Assembly (NCBI GenBank): GCA_036752825.1
Contig: DAIORV010000009.1
Span: 1 to 34,547 of the forward strand
Direction: 5' to 3'
Length of the DNA stretch: 34,547 nt
Source of the DNA: UBA5177 sp002413265
GTDB taxonomy: Bacteria > Chloroflexota > UBA5177
Below the pieces are notes generated by a model, which was given only the letters and a program-made list of their open reading frames with translations, did no database searches and was not told the origin of the DNA. The translations under genes were made by a program, and so were the position numbers. This document shows, piece by piece, positions 23,207 to 31,498 of the stretch; position 1 is the first letter of the stretch; every line of letters starts with the position of its first letter.

Positions 23207-24494
23207 CGTGCAACGAGCTTCGCGATTGGCCGGAGGAACCGACACCTGGCTGCTTCTGGCCTTCCTGGCGCTGGCGTCCCTGGGATTGCTGATGGTGTAC
23301 AGCGCGAGTATCGCGGCTTCTTACGCCGATTATGGGACGCCGACCCACTACTTTGTTCGCGACGTCTTCTGGGTTGGAATCGGCCTGGTCGGATTATTCT
23401 GCGCGACTCGCGTCGACTACCACCGTTACCAGTCCATCGCTCTACCGATGCTGGCGCTGTCTGTGCTGATGCTTATGGCCGTGCTGACCCCTCATTTGGG
23501 CCACACCTCCAACGGGGCACGCCGCTGGTTCTTGGTGGGGGCAGGAATCACCATCGAACCCAGCGAGATCACCAAGCTTGCCGTTGTTCTATACCTGGCC
23601 GCATGGCTCGCTTCAAAGGGAGAAGCCGTCAGGGATTTCAAGACCTGCTTTTTCCCGTTCGCCCTGATCAGCGGCTTTATCTGCCTGCTCATCATTCGGC
23701 AGCCTGACCTCGGAACCACGATCGTCGTCGCCGCGACCATGCTGTCTGTTTACTTCATTGCAGGGGCAGAGCTGAAGCACATGAGCCTGGCCGGAGGGGG
23801 GGCAGTGTGCGTGGCGTGGGTCCTCGCCCACTCATCCAGCTATCGATACGACCGACTCATGGCCTTTACCAATCCGTGGAGCGACCCGTATCGAACCGGT
23901 TTTCATACGATTCAGGCATTGATGGCCCTGGGCACGGGAGGAGTGTTCGGATCGGGATTTGGGAATAGCGTCCAGAAGGCTGTGCTTCCGGCGCCGCACA
24001 CGGACAGCATTCTCGCGGTGATCGGCGAGGAGCTCGGACTGGTCGGCACCGTCGGCATCCTGCTGCTCTTTCTGGTCATCGCTTACCGCGGAATTCGTAT
24101 CTCCATGACCGCTCCAGACAAGTTCGGTCGTCTGCTCGCGTCCGGGATTACTTGCTGGATTACCTTTCAAGCCTTGCTCAATTACGGCGTGATAACATCG
24201 TCAGTCCCGTTTACCGGAGTGCCTCTGCCGTTTGTCAGCTACGGCGGGACCGCGCTCATCGTCAGCATGGCGGCCATGGGCATTCTGCTGAACATCTCAC
24301 GCTATGCGACGGGAGAAGTTGGTGCGCGCCAAAGCTCTGATTACGGGCGGAGGGACGGGGGGCCACGTGTACCCCGCGTTGTCGATCATCCAGCACCTGA
24401 TCGAACGAGGGGTCGCCGGCGACAGCAGGCGGGCGCCACATTCCGGACCCTCGGCAAGCCTCGGCGTCGAGAAGGAAGCTCCGTCCGGAGCTGA
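23196..24494 (+). CDS. ftsW: Septal peptidoglycan polymerase FtsW (SEDS family)
   Basis: 432 residues with about ten membrane helices. SLGLLMVYSAS, SNGARRWF, PSEITKLAVVLYLAAWLAS, RQPDLGTT, DSILAVIGEELGLVG and FVSYGGTALI are SEDS hallmarks including the catalytic Asp region. The ATG at 23196 has GGAG 7 nt upstream; the frame upstream overlaps murD without homology. After NISRYATGE the frame continues for about 60 arginine-rich residues to 24494, inside murG. FtsW with FtsI builds the septal wall. Whether the full tail is stable protein is not shown by the sequence. Confidence 0.92.
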   Translation: MQRSVQRASRLAGGTDTWLLLAFLALASLGLLMVYSASIAASYADYGTPTHYFVRDVFWVGIGLVGLFCATRVDYHRYQSIALPMLALSVLMLMAVLTPHLGHTSNGARRWFLVGAGITIEPSEITKLAVVLYLAAWLASKGEAVRDFKTCFFPFALISGFICLLIIRQPDLGTTIVVAATMLSVYFIAGAELKHMSLAGGGAVCVAWVLAHSSSYRYDRLMAFTNPWSDPYRTGFHTIQALMALGTGGVFGSGFGNSVQKAVLPAPHTDSILAVIGEELGLVGTVGILLLFLVIAYRGIRISMTAPDKFGRLLASGITCWITFQALLNYGVITSSVPFTGVPLPFVSYGGTALIVSMAAMGILLNISRYATGEVGARQSSDYGRRDGGPRVPRVVDHPAPDRTRGRRRQQAGATFRTLGKPRRREGSSVRS

Positions 24495-25476
24495 TCTGGT
24501 GTACCTGGGATCCACCGGAGGCCTGGAACGCAAGGTGGTGCCGGCCACCGGGATAGAGTGCTACTTCCTTCCCATGGCCCCGCCGTTTACCGTTCGAGGT
24601 GCCTTCCTCACGCCGACGGCGGCCGCGCGATCTTTAGTGGTTCTGCGCCACACTCGACCGAATGTGGTCTTCGGGACGGGAGGCTACGTGACCGCTGCCC
24701 CTGCCATCGCTGCGTGGCTGCTCAGAATTCCTGTGATTCTGTTTTCTGGTGACATCCACGCGGGGAAGGCGATTCGCCAATTGGCGCCGCTGGCCAAGAA
24801 GGTGGCAGTGTCGGCACCCGAGGGGGGCGAAGGCCTACCGAGCGACAAGGTGGTGGTCACCGGCTACCCGTTGCGACCGTGGTTTGCGGCCGCTTCCGGG
24901 GAGCGAGGCAGAGCAACCTACTCCATAGGAGCGGATGAGACGGTTCTGCTGGTCTTTGGCGGATCGCTGGGAGCCCGGCGCATCAACCAGGCGCTGGTTC
25001 GCTCCCTCGGCACCCTGCTTCAGCACTGCCATGTCATTCACGTGGCCGGCATCGACAGGTTCGAGGAGGCGCAAAGGGACGCCGCCGTGCTGTCGACATC
25101 CCAGCGCGAGCGATATCACCTTGTCCCGTACCTGCACGATCAACGCATGGCTGACGCTCTCGCGGCTGCCGACCTGGCGCTGTGCCGAAGTGGAGCTTCC
25201 GTCCTCGGGGAGCTGCCGGCCACGTCGACGCCGGCAGTACTCGTCCCACTGCCCGCACGCGGAGTGCACCAGAGGGAGAACGCGGAGTATCTCGAGGCGC
25301 ACGGGGCAGGCGTCGTACTAGAGGACGAACAGCTCGAGTCACGTCTCGGGCCTTTGCTCTCGGAATTGCTCTCGGATCCGGCTCGTCTAGAGAAGATGAG
25401 GTCCGCTTCTGCCTCGCTAGCGACTCCCGACGCCACGGAGCGATTGGCCCGCATGGTGGAGGACATGGCTGGGTGA
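24322..25476 (+). CDS. murG: UDP-GlcNAc:lipid I N-acetylglucosaminyltransferase
   Basis: 384 residues from a GTG at 24322, chosen because GGGAG stands 6 nt upstream and RAKALITGGGTGGHVYPAL then begins as in relatives; an ATG at 24304 is the alternative. GT-B motifs: GGGTGGH, FGTGGYVTAAPAIAAW, VFGGSLGARRIN, and CRSGASVLGEL. About 25 residues (near 33-58, GDSRRAPHSGPSASLGVEKE...) between LIERGV and ADLVYLGSTGGLE have no counterpart in typical MurG, where this loop is only a few residues. The enzyme makes lipid II at the inner membrane face. It overlaps ftsW by 173 nt and the murC GTG by 4 nt. Confidence 0.92.
   Translation: MRAKALITGGGTGGHVYPALSIIQHLIERGVAGDSRRAPHSGPSASLGVEKEAPSGADLVYLGSTGGLERKVVPATGIECYFLPMAPPFTVRGAFLTPTAAARSLVVLRHTRPNVVFGTGGYVTAAPAIAAWLLRIPVILFSGDIHAGKAIRQLAPLAKKVAVSAPEGGEGLPSDKVVVTGYPLRPWFAAASGERGRATYSIGADETVLLVFGGSLGARRINQALVRSLGTLLQHCHVIHVAGIDRFEEAQRDAAVLSTSQRERYHLVPYLHDQRMADALAAADLALCRSGASVLGELPATSTPAVLVPLPARGVHQRENAEYLEAHGAGVVLEDEQLESRLGPLLSELLSDPARLEKMRSASASLATPDATERLARMVEDMAG
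24442..24489. repeat. Inverted repeat within the extra segment of murG
   Basis: TCCGGAC (24442-24448) and GTCCGGA (24483-24489) are perfect 7-bp inverted copies with a 34-nt core that contains CCTCGGC twice in direct orientation (24449-24455 and 24459-24465). The element lies inside the MurG stretch without family counterpart and inside the region also read as the ftsW tail. Confidence 0.35.
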
Positions 25477-26840
25477 CACTGGATCTGGCGGCCCATAAAC
25501 ACGTCCACTTCGTAGGAATCGGCGGTATCGGCATGAGCGCGCTTGCGCGATTCCTACAGGCTAGAGGCTTTGAGGTGTCGGGCTCAGACCGGCAGTGGAA
25601 CGACCAGCTCGACGGGCTCCAGGCGCTCGGGGCACGGGTTTGGGAAGGTCACGACGCTTCGCACCTCGGAGATGCAGACCTCGTAATTGTCACCTCGGCG
25701 GCCGCTGCCGACAATCCCGAAATCGTTGCGGCCCAGGAGCGCGGGATCCCGGTCGTGAAGAGAGCAGTGCTACTGGCAACCATCGCAAACGCAGGGAGGA
25801 CAATCGCGGTCGCCGGGACGCACGGCAAGACGACGACCAGTGCTCTGATCGGCCACATCTTGACCGAGGCCGGGCTGGACCCGACAATCCTGATAGGTGG
25901 CATCGGCTGGAACCTGGGATCGAACGCGCGAGTGGGCAAGGGCGAGTGGACGGTCGTGGAGGCGGACGAATACGATCGTTCCTTCCTACATCTTCGCCCT
26001 GAAATCTCGGTGATAACCGGAGTCGAGCCCGACCACCTCGACATTTATGGGACGGCAGAAGCGGTCAGAGAAGCTTTTCACCTGTTTGCGAAAGAGACGA
26101 GCCAGACCGTGATCGCATGCGCCGACGACCCTCACATGCATGAGGTTGTCAACGGGATTCGCGCACGGGTCCTCACCTACGGCCTCGAGGCCGGGGAATG
26201 GCGAGCTGCCGAGGTGCGCGAAAAGGGCGGACATACGTCATTCGAGGTGGCGTTCGAAGGGCACCCGGAGACGTATTGCACGCAGCTGGCCGGACGGCAC
26301 AACGCTCGCAACGCTTTGGCCGCTGCTACCGCCGCGCGTTGCGCTGGGGTGGAACCCGCGTCTATTTGTGCGGCCATCAAGAGCTTCAGCGGAGTGGAAC
26401 GGAGATTTGAGATCAAGGGCGAGGAAGGGCAGGTCCTGGTCATTGACGACTACGCGCACCACCCTACCGAGATCGCGTCCAACCTGGCGGCGCTCAAGTC
26501 CCGATACGGGCGGCGAATCGTGGCGGTTTTCCAGCCGCACACATACAGCCGGACCCAGGCATTTCTTGACGAGTTCGCACGATCGTTTGGCGACGCGGAT
26601 GCCGTCTACCTCATGGACGTATACGCGGCGCGAGAGACCGACACCCTTGGGGTATCGGGCAGGCTGCTGGCGGAGCGAACCAAGCAGTACCACGCCGGTG
26701 TTATGTATACAGGAACGGAAAACGACACGGTATCCCAACTCGCGCGGGATCTTCGTCCGTTAGACGTTGTAATCACCATGGGAGCGGGGGATGTGGGATC
26801 CCTCGGACCCAGACTTCTCGAGAGACTGCGCGGGCGATGA
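25473..26840 (+). CDS. murC: UDP-MurNAc:L-alanine ligase
   Basis: 455 residues. HVHFVGIGGIGMSALARFLQ, the ATP loop VAGTHGKTTTSALIGHIL, VEADEYDRSFLHLRP, VEPDHLDIYGT, the FSGVERRFEIKGE stretch and IDDYAHHPTEI define MurC. The GTG at 25473 overlaps the murG stop (GTGA); the open frame further upstream is murG in another frame. It adds the first amino acid of the stem peptide. It overlaps murB by 4 nt. Confidence 0.95.
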   Translation: MTLDLAAHKHVHFVGIGGIGMSALARFLQARGFEVSGSDRQWNDQLDGLQALGARVWEGHDASHLGDADLVIVTSAAAADNPEIVAAQERGIPVVKRAVLLATIANAGRTIAVAGTHGKTTTSALIGHILTEAGLDPTILIGGIGWNLGSNARVGKGEWTVVEADEYDRSFLHLRPEISVITGVEPDHLDIYGTAEAVREAFHLFAKETSQTVIACADDPHMHEVVNGIRARVLTYGLEAGEWRAAEVREKGGHTSFEVAFEGHPETYCTQLAGRHNARNALAAATAARCAGVEPASICAAIKSFSGVERRFEIKGEEGQVLVIDDYAHHPTEIASNLAALKSRYGRRIVAVFQPHTYSRTQAFLDEFARSFGDADAVYLMDVYAARETDTLGVSGRLLAERTKQYHAGVMYTGTENDTVSQLARDLRPLDVVITMGAGDVGSLGPRLLERLRGR

Positions 26841-27820
26841 CGGTCGATGACGTGGTCGAAATCCTGAGACTTCGCGGGCTGCCCCGCGCGTCGACGGCTG
26901 AGCCCATGTCCAAACACACCAGCTGGCGGATCGGCGGGCCCGCCGACTATCTCTGCGTCGCAGAAGATCAGGACCACCTGCTGGCCGCCGTCCGTACGGC
27001 TGTAAGTTTTGACATTCCCTGGCTCGTGCTTGGGGGCGGAAACAACGTGCTGGTATCAGATCGTGGCATCGAGGGCCTGGTGATCCTCAACCGGCTTCGA
27101 GGCATTGCGATCGAGCAATCGAGCGAGGAGGCAGAAGGCCACCATCGGCTCGCATGCGGTGCCGGGGTCTTCTTCGCGAAGGCGGCTCAGTACAGCGCCA
27201 AGCGGGGCTTCACGGGAATGGAGTGGGGGATTGCGATACCCGGAACCGTGGGTGGCGGCGTCGTCAACAACGCGGGAGCGCACTCCTCCGACGTAGCCGC
27301 CGCGCTGATCGACGCCGACGTGCTCGACGCCGACGGGGAGAGCAGATGCATGTTGCCGGTCGACCTGGAGTATCACTACCGGCACAGCCTCCTGAAGACG
27401 CCCCATACTCTGCAGTCTCGGCTTGTCGTCACTAAGTGCGGGTTCAGGATTCATCCCGCCGACGCGGCGGAGGCGCTGAACAAGGTAGAAGAGCTGCGCC
27501 GGCATAGACTCCGCACGCAGCCCGTGAAGGAGGCCTCGGCGGGCTCCACCTTCACCAACCCTCCGGGAGATTTCGCCGGTCGCCTGGTGGAGGCCGCGGG
27601 CCTCAAAGGCCACCGGATTGGCGGCGCACAAATCTCGCCGCTGCACGCCAACTTCATTCTCAATGCCGGGGGAGCAATCGCCACAGACGTGCTCGCTCTC
27701 ATCCGGCTGGCTCGCGACACGGTGTTCCGCACGTACGGGGTTGATCTTCAGCCGGAGGTTCAGTTCGTTGGGCGGTGGAGGCCGGAGGAATTGGAGCCGG
27801 TTCTGGGCGACGCGGCGTGA
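26837..27820 (+). CDS. murB: UDP-N-acetylenolpyruvoylglucosamine reductase
   Basis: 327 residues. HTSWRIGGPADYL, VLGGGNNVLVSDRGIEGLVI and GIPGTVGG-like IAIPGTVGGGVVNNAGA make up the FAD domain; ASAGSTFTNPPGDFAGRLVEAAGLKG carries the catalytic Ser, and LQPEVQFVG the C-terminal Glu. It makes UDP-MurNAc with NADPH. ATGA overlap with murC and GTGA overlap with ftsQ indicate coupled translation. A murC-murB-ftsQ order is common in Gram-positive-type genomes. Confidence 0.95.
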   Translation: MTVDDVVEILRLRGLPRASTAEPMSKHTSWRIGGPADYLCVAEDQDHLLAAVRTAVSFDIPWLVLGGGNNVLVSDRGIEGLVILNRLRGIAIEQSSEEAEGHHRLACGAGVFFAKAAQYSAKRGFTGMEWGIAIPGTVGGGVVNNAGAHSSDVAAALIDADVLDADGESRCMLPVDLEYHYRHSLLKTPHTLQSRLVVTKCGFRIHPADAAEALNKVEELRRHRLRTQPVKEASAGSTFTNPPGDFAGRLVEAAGLKGHRIGGAQISPLHANFILNAGGAIATDVLALIRLARDTVFRTYGVDLQPEVQFVGRWRPEELEPVLGDAA

Positions 27821-28599
27821 CAGATACCACGCGGCGCGGATCGAGCCGACCGGAGACGCGCAGAACGTTGCAGCGAAAGCAGCCGCGGCAACAATCTCCG
27901 ACCGTGCCACTGCATAAGCATCCCGCGCTGCCGCCAATTCTCGCTCTGCTCGTATGTGTTGGATTTTTGGCAACTGCGATCGGAGGCGTGTTCCAGGTTC
28001 ACTCAGTTCAGGTGGTGGGAAAGGGTCTCCCAAATCAACGCATCGTGGCTGCCGCGGGCCTCTCGGGCCACAACATCTTTCGGGTGCGGTCGGACGCAGT
28101 CATTGCCCGGTTGCAGTCGGTGCGCGAGATCGCGGTCACCGAGGTAGACACCGAGTTTCCCGATCGAGTGGTGATCCACGCTCGACTGCGCCAGCGGTTC
28201 GCAGCGTGGCAGCGTGGACCGCAGCTCTTCATCGTGGACCCGCAAGGGCAGATCGTCGACCAGGTAAAGAGCACGAAGCTGCCGGTAATCGTCGGCCCGG
28301 CGCGGGGGAGTCCCTTGAGTCCGGGTGTGGTGCAGGCGGTTCGCTACGCACGGTCGACGCTTCCTGCCGCTCCGGCCGGGCATATCGCCCGCTTCGAGAT
28401 CGGCCCGTTACACGGGCTTACGATCGTGGGACAAAGCGGGTGGCGGGCATTGATCGGTCGCGGAAGCCCGCAGCTGCTCGACACACGGATAGCAAGCCTC
28501 GCGGCCGTGCTCAAAAAGAAGGCAGCTTGCGCCCCATCCTTGATCGTCATCGATCTAAGGCAGCGCACGCCATACGCGCGGTTTGCGCAGTGTCCATAA
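27817..28599 (+). CDS. ftsQ: Cell division protein FtsQ/DivIB
   Basis: 260 residues: a basic cytoplasmic tail (1-38), one membrane helix at about 40-59 (PILALLVCVGFLATAIGGVF) and a POTRA domain at about 60-127 (FQVHSVQVVGKGLPNQRIVAAAG... then VREIAVTEVDTEFPDRVVIHARLRQ), followed by the FtsQ beta domain. The GTG overlaps the murB stop. It links the divisome to FtsL and FtsB. Confidence 0.88.
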   Translation: MTDTTRRGSSRPETRRTLQRKQPRQQSPTVPLHKHPALPPILALLVCVGFLATAIGGVFQVHSVQVVGKGLPNQRIVAAAGLSGHNIFRVRSDAVIARLQSVREIAVTEVDTEFPDRVVIHARLRQRFAAWQRGPQLFIVDPQGQIVDQVKSTKLPVIVGPARGSPLSPGVVQAVRYARSTLPAAPAGHIARFEIGPLHGLTIVGQSGWRALIGRGSPQLLDTRIASLAAVLKKKAACAPSLIVIDLRQRTPYARFAQCP

Positions 28600-28673
28600 A
28601 CCCGCGCGAAACCGCCAAAAAATACCTGGACGGCGCGCTGATTTAGAGGCGACGGAGCCCCTGGGCGGCGGTA

Positions 28674-28679
28674 TATACT
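28674..28679 (+). promoter_or_regulatory. Possible internal promoter before ftsA (-10 only)
   Basis: TATACT at 28674-28679 matches the -10 consensus in 5 of 6 positions in the 115-nt gap between ftsQ and ftsA, but no -35 or extended -10 is visible. Internal promoters before ftsA/ftsZ are common in other bacteria. Confidence 0.3.
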
Positions 28680-28714
28680 GTGGGCACTTTGCCAGACTGC
28701 CTTCGAAGCCCCTG

Positions 28715-29947
28715 ATGCCACGAGAACACATCATCGTCGCGCTGGATATCGGCACGACGAAGATTTGCACGCTGATCGCGGAGGTAGACGAGCACCGGCA
28801 GATCAACATCGTCGGAGTGGGATCAGCGCCGTCGGGTGGCATGCGCAAGGGCGTCGTCGTCAACATCGACGAAGCGGCGCAGGCTATCGAGCAGTCGGTG
28901 CGAAAGTGCGAGCGACTTTCAGGCTACCAGGTCGGCTCGGCCTACGTGGGCGTCACCGGCGCCCACATAGACAGCATGAATCGCCGCGGCGTGGTGGCCA
29001 TGTCGCCGAACGCCCAAGAGATTACTGAAGGGGACGTGGAGCGTGCCATGGAAGCCGCGCGCGTCCAGGCGATTACCAACGACCGCGAGATCATCCATGT
29101 GCTGCCCCGTGGCTACACGCTGGATGGCCAGGACGGCGTGCGAGACCCGGTCGGCATGGCCGGGCGCCGGCTGGAGGCGGAGATGCACATCGTCACCGGG
29201 GGCACGACCGCGATCTCAAACCTCGTGCGCTGCGTGAACCGTGCGGGCCTTCAGATCGACGACCTGATCCTGCAGCCACTGGCCTCGAGCGAATCGATAT
29301 TGAGCTCAGCCGAGAAGGAAATCGGCGTCGCGCTTGCCGACGTGGGTGGCGGGACAACGGACGTCGCAATCTTCGCGGACGGGGGAGTGACGCACACCGG
29401 GTCGGTGAGTGTGGCCGGAAACCACATAACCAACGACCTCACCCTGGGACTGCAAGCGCCGTTTCTCGAGGCTGAGCGCATCAAGATCGAGTATGGCAGC
29501 GCGCTCGCCTCAGAGGCCGATCCAAACGAGGCGATCGAAATCCGAGTGTTTGGGGCAGATGAACCCGACCTTGTCTCGCGACGCCTCGTTGCCGAGATCA
29601 TCGAGTCGCGAATGCAGGAGATCTACAGCCTCATCGAATCGGAGATTCGACGGGCCGGCTTTGCGAACCACCTGCCCGCCGGCGTAGTGCTGGCCGGGGG
29701 CACCGCCGAGCTTCGAGACGTGCGCCAGCTCGGGAGGGAGGTCCTTGGGTTACCGGTTAGAGTGGGAATCCCGACAGGCGCGATAGGGCTCACAGACAGT
29801 ATCATGCGTCCTGCCTACGCCACGACCATTGGACTTTTGCTATGGGCGGCATACCATACTGATGAAAGCGGCGCGGCGGCGCCGATGTCCTTCGAATGGA
29901 AAGGTGTGAGTCGGATCCGGGATTTATTCCGGTCGTTCCTCACATAG
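28715..29947 (+). CDS. ftsA: Cell division protein FtsA (actin-like)
   Basis: 410 residues. IIVALDIGTTKICTLIAEV is the phosphate-1 motif; the SHS2-like 1C domain follows (GMRKGVVVNIDEAAQAI, GVTGAHI); ALADVGGGTTDVAIF is phosphate 2 and GVVLAGGTAELRDV the adenosine motif. The C-terminal end WKGVSRIRDLFRSFL looks like the membrane-targeting amphipathic helix. The ATG at 28715 is fixed by homology, though no Shine-Dalgarno sequence precedes it. It tethers FtsZ to the membrane. Confidence 0.94.
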   Translation: MPREHIIVALDIGTTKICTLIAEVDEHRQINIVGVGSAPSGGMRKGVVVNIDEAAQAIEQSVRKCERLSGYQVGSAYVGVTGAHIDSMNRRGVVAMSPNAQEITEGDVERAMEAARVQAITNDREIIHVLPRGYTLDGQDGVRDPVGMAGRRLEAEMHIVTGGTTAISNLVRCVNRAGLQIDDLILQPLASSESILSSAEKEIGVALADVGGGTTDVAIFADGGVTHTGSVSVAGNHITNDLTLGLQAPFLEAERIKIEYGSALASEADPNEAIEIRVFGADEPDLVSRRLVAEIIESRMQEIYSLIESEIRRAGFANHLPAGVVLAGGTAELRDVRQLGREVLGLPVRVGIPTGAIGLTDSIMRPAYATTIGLLLWAAYHTDESGAAAPMSFEWKGVSRIRDLFRSFLT

Positions 29948-29981
29948 GCGCGGCTCAATCCAACATAGGGAGGAGAGACTA

Positions 29982-31202
29982 TTGGATAACATGCGACCGT
30001 TCCGGGATCCGGACAAGAGAGGAGCCGGCATGGGGGGTGACCATCTCCACGCAAACATCAAGGTAGTTGGCGTCGGCGGCGGAGGAACCAACGCCGTCAA
30101 CCGCATGATCAAGAGTCAGGTGCAAGGTGTCGACTTCATAACCGTCAACACCGACAGCCAGGCGCTGCAAGAGGCGCAGGCTGAAAATAGGATTCAGATA
30201 GGCGAGAAGCTGACCCGCGGTCTTGGCGCCGGAGGCAACCCCTCTATCGGACAGAAGGCGGCCGAAGAGACCAGCGAGGAAATTTATGAGGCCCTTCGAG
30301 GCGCCGACATGGTCTTTATCACGGCGGGCATGGGAGGCGGGACCGGAACTGGCGCGGCGCCAATCGTGGCGCAGATCGCACAGGATGTCGGCGCGCTGAC
30401 GGTCGGAGTTGTCACGAAGCCGTTCTCATTTGAAGGATCGCGACGCCGAACAGCAGCCGAGGAGGGCGTAGGGGGCCTGAAGGATCGGGTCGACGCCCTG
30501 ATTACTATTCCCAACGACAGGCTGCTCACGGTGGCCGACCAGAAGATGTCGATGGTCGACGCCTTCGCCCTTGCCGACGAAGTGCTTCATCAGGGCATTC
30601 AGGGCATTTCGGATACGATCACCAAGCCCGGAATGATTAATCTGGACTTTGCGGACGTCAAAGCGATCATGTCGCACGCGGGATCGGCCCTCATGGCCAT
30701 CGGCCGCGCCGCGGGTGAAAACCGAGCGGCGGATGCAGCGCAGGCAGCTATCTCTAGCCCGCTGTTGGAAGTCTCGATCTCCGGCGCCAAGGGAGTGCTG
30801 TTCAACATCGCGGGTAGCGATTACACGCTGCACGAGGTGAATCAGGCCGCCAAGGTGATCCAGGAAGCCGCAGATCCGGATGCCAACATCATCTTCGGCG
30901 CGGTCATCGACGAGCGCCTGGGCGATGAGATCCAGATCACCGTGATTGCCACCGGATTCGAGGGCCGCACCAACACAGTCAGCCGGGGTGCACGACAGAC
31001 CAGAGACGCGGTTCGGCCACGATCGTCTTTCTACGAGCAGCCGACGACCGAGACGCCGGTTGACTCGCTGCGTCCGGAGCAGCCGGCGGCGTCTCGAGAC
31101 GAGCCGCGGGCAGAGCCGAGGACCAGGCCGGCTTACAACTCGCCATCGACCGACGAGGGCGACGATGACTATGACATCCCGGCGTTTATTCGCCGGCGCT
31201 GA
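29982..31202 (+). CDS. ftsZ: Cell division GTPase FtsZ
   Basis: 406 residues. IKVVGVGGGGTNAVNRM, the tubulin signature GGGTGTGAAP (118-127) and the T7 loop NLDFADVKAIM (220-230) are intact. A linker of about 65 residues leads to the conserved tail DIPAFIRRR that binds FtsA and other partners. Two starts compete: TTG at 29982, 7 nt after a very strong AGGGAGGAG, and ATG at 29991, 15 nt after it. Spacing favours TTG. It polymerises into the Z-ring. Last gene of the cluster, followed by a strong terminator. Confidence 0.96.
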   Translation: MDNMRPFRDPDKRGAGMGGDHLHANIKVVGVGGGGTNAVNRMIKSQVQGVDFITVNTDSQALQEAQAENRIQIGEKLTRGLGAGGNPSIGQKAAEETSEEIYEALRGADMVFITAGMGGGTGTGAAPIVAQIAQDVGALTVGVVTKPFSFEGSRRRTAAEEGVGGLKDRVDALITIPNDRLLTVADQKMSMVDAFALADEVLHQGIQGISDTITKPGMINLDFADVKAIMSHAGSALMAIGRAAGENRAADAAQAAISSPLLEVSISGAKGVLFNIAGSDYTLHEVNQAAKVIQEAADPDANIIFGAVIDERLGDEIQITVIATGFEGRTNTVSRGARQTRDAVRPRSSFYEQPTTETPVDSLRPEQPAASRDEPRAEPRTRPAYNSPSTDEGDDDYDIPAFIRRR

Positions 31203-31215
31203 GTATGATTCTTAT

Positions 31216-31249
31216 GAGGGGCCTGTGCTGTGCACAGGCCCCTCTTTTT
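31216..31249 (+). terminator. Strong intrinsic terminator of the dcw cluster
   Basis: GAGGGGCCTGTGC (31216-31228) pairs perfectly with GCACAGGCCCCTC (31232-31244), a 13-bp stem with a 3-nt loop, followed by TTTTT. It begins 14 nt after the ftsZ stop. Confidence 0.95.
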
Positions 31250-31498
31250 GCGCTGCCTCAGCGGGAGGCGAGCGTTGATTTGGCAGCACTGGGACGCTGC
31301 ATTTTGAGCGGCATGGCGGGCCGGCCGCTGGGCTCAGGGGGCATGCTTTGCGGTTCGTGGGCACTGACCGCTCACACCTTGCCGTGACTGTAGACTTGGG
31401 TGCTCCCACTCGAGGCTCTGCGAAACATAAGCTCGCCTCACTGCGGGGCGATCCCCACTGTTAGCGCGGCGCTTCCTTTTGATATCTATGAGGTTTTG
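31250..31498 (+). other. Region between the dcw terminator and mrp
   Basis: No gene recognised. It should hold the mrp promoter. The best -35/-10 pair, TTGATT (31275-31280) with TGCATT (31298-31303) at 17 nt, is weak. A TAGACT at 31391-31396 lacks a -35 at normal distance. The mrp frame is open back to 31400 but shows no homology before the ATG at 31499. Confidence 0.35.

Noticed and set aside
25182..25472. N-terminal extension of MurC
   Set aside because: The open frame lies inside murG; homology starts at the GTG that overlaps the murG stop.
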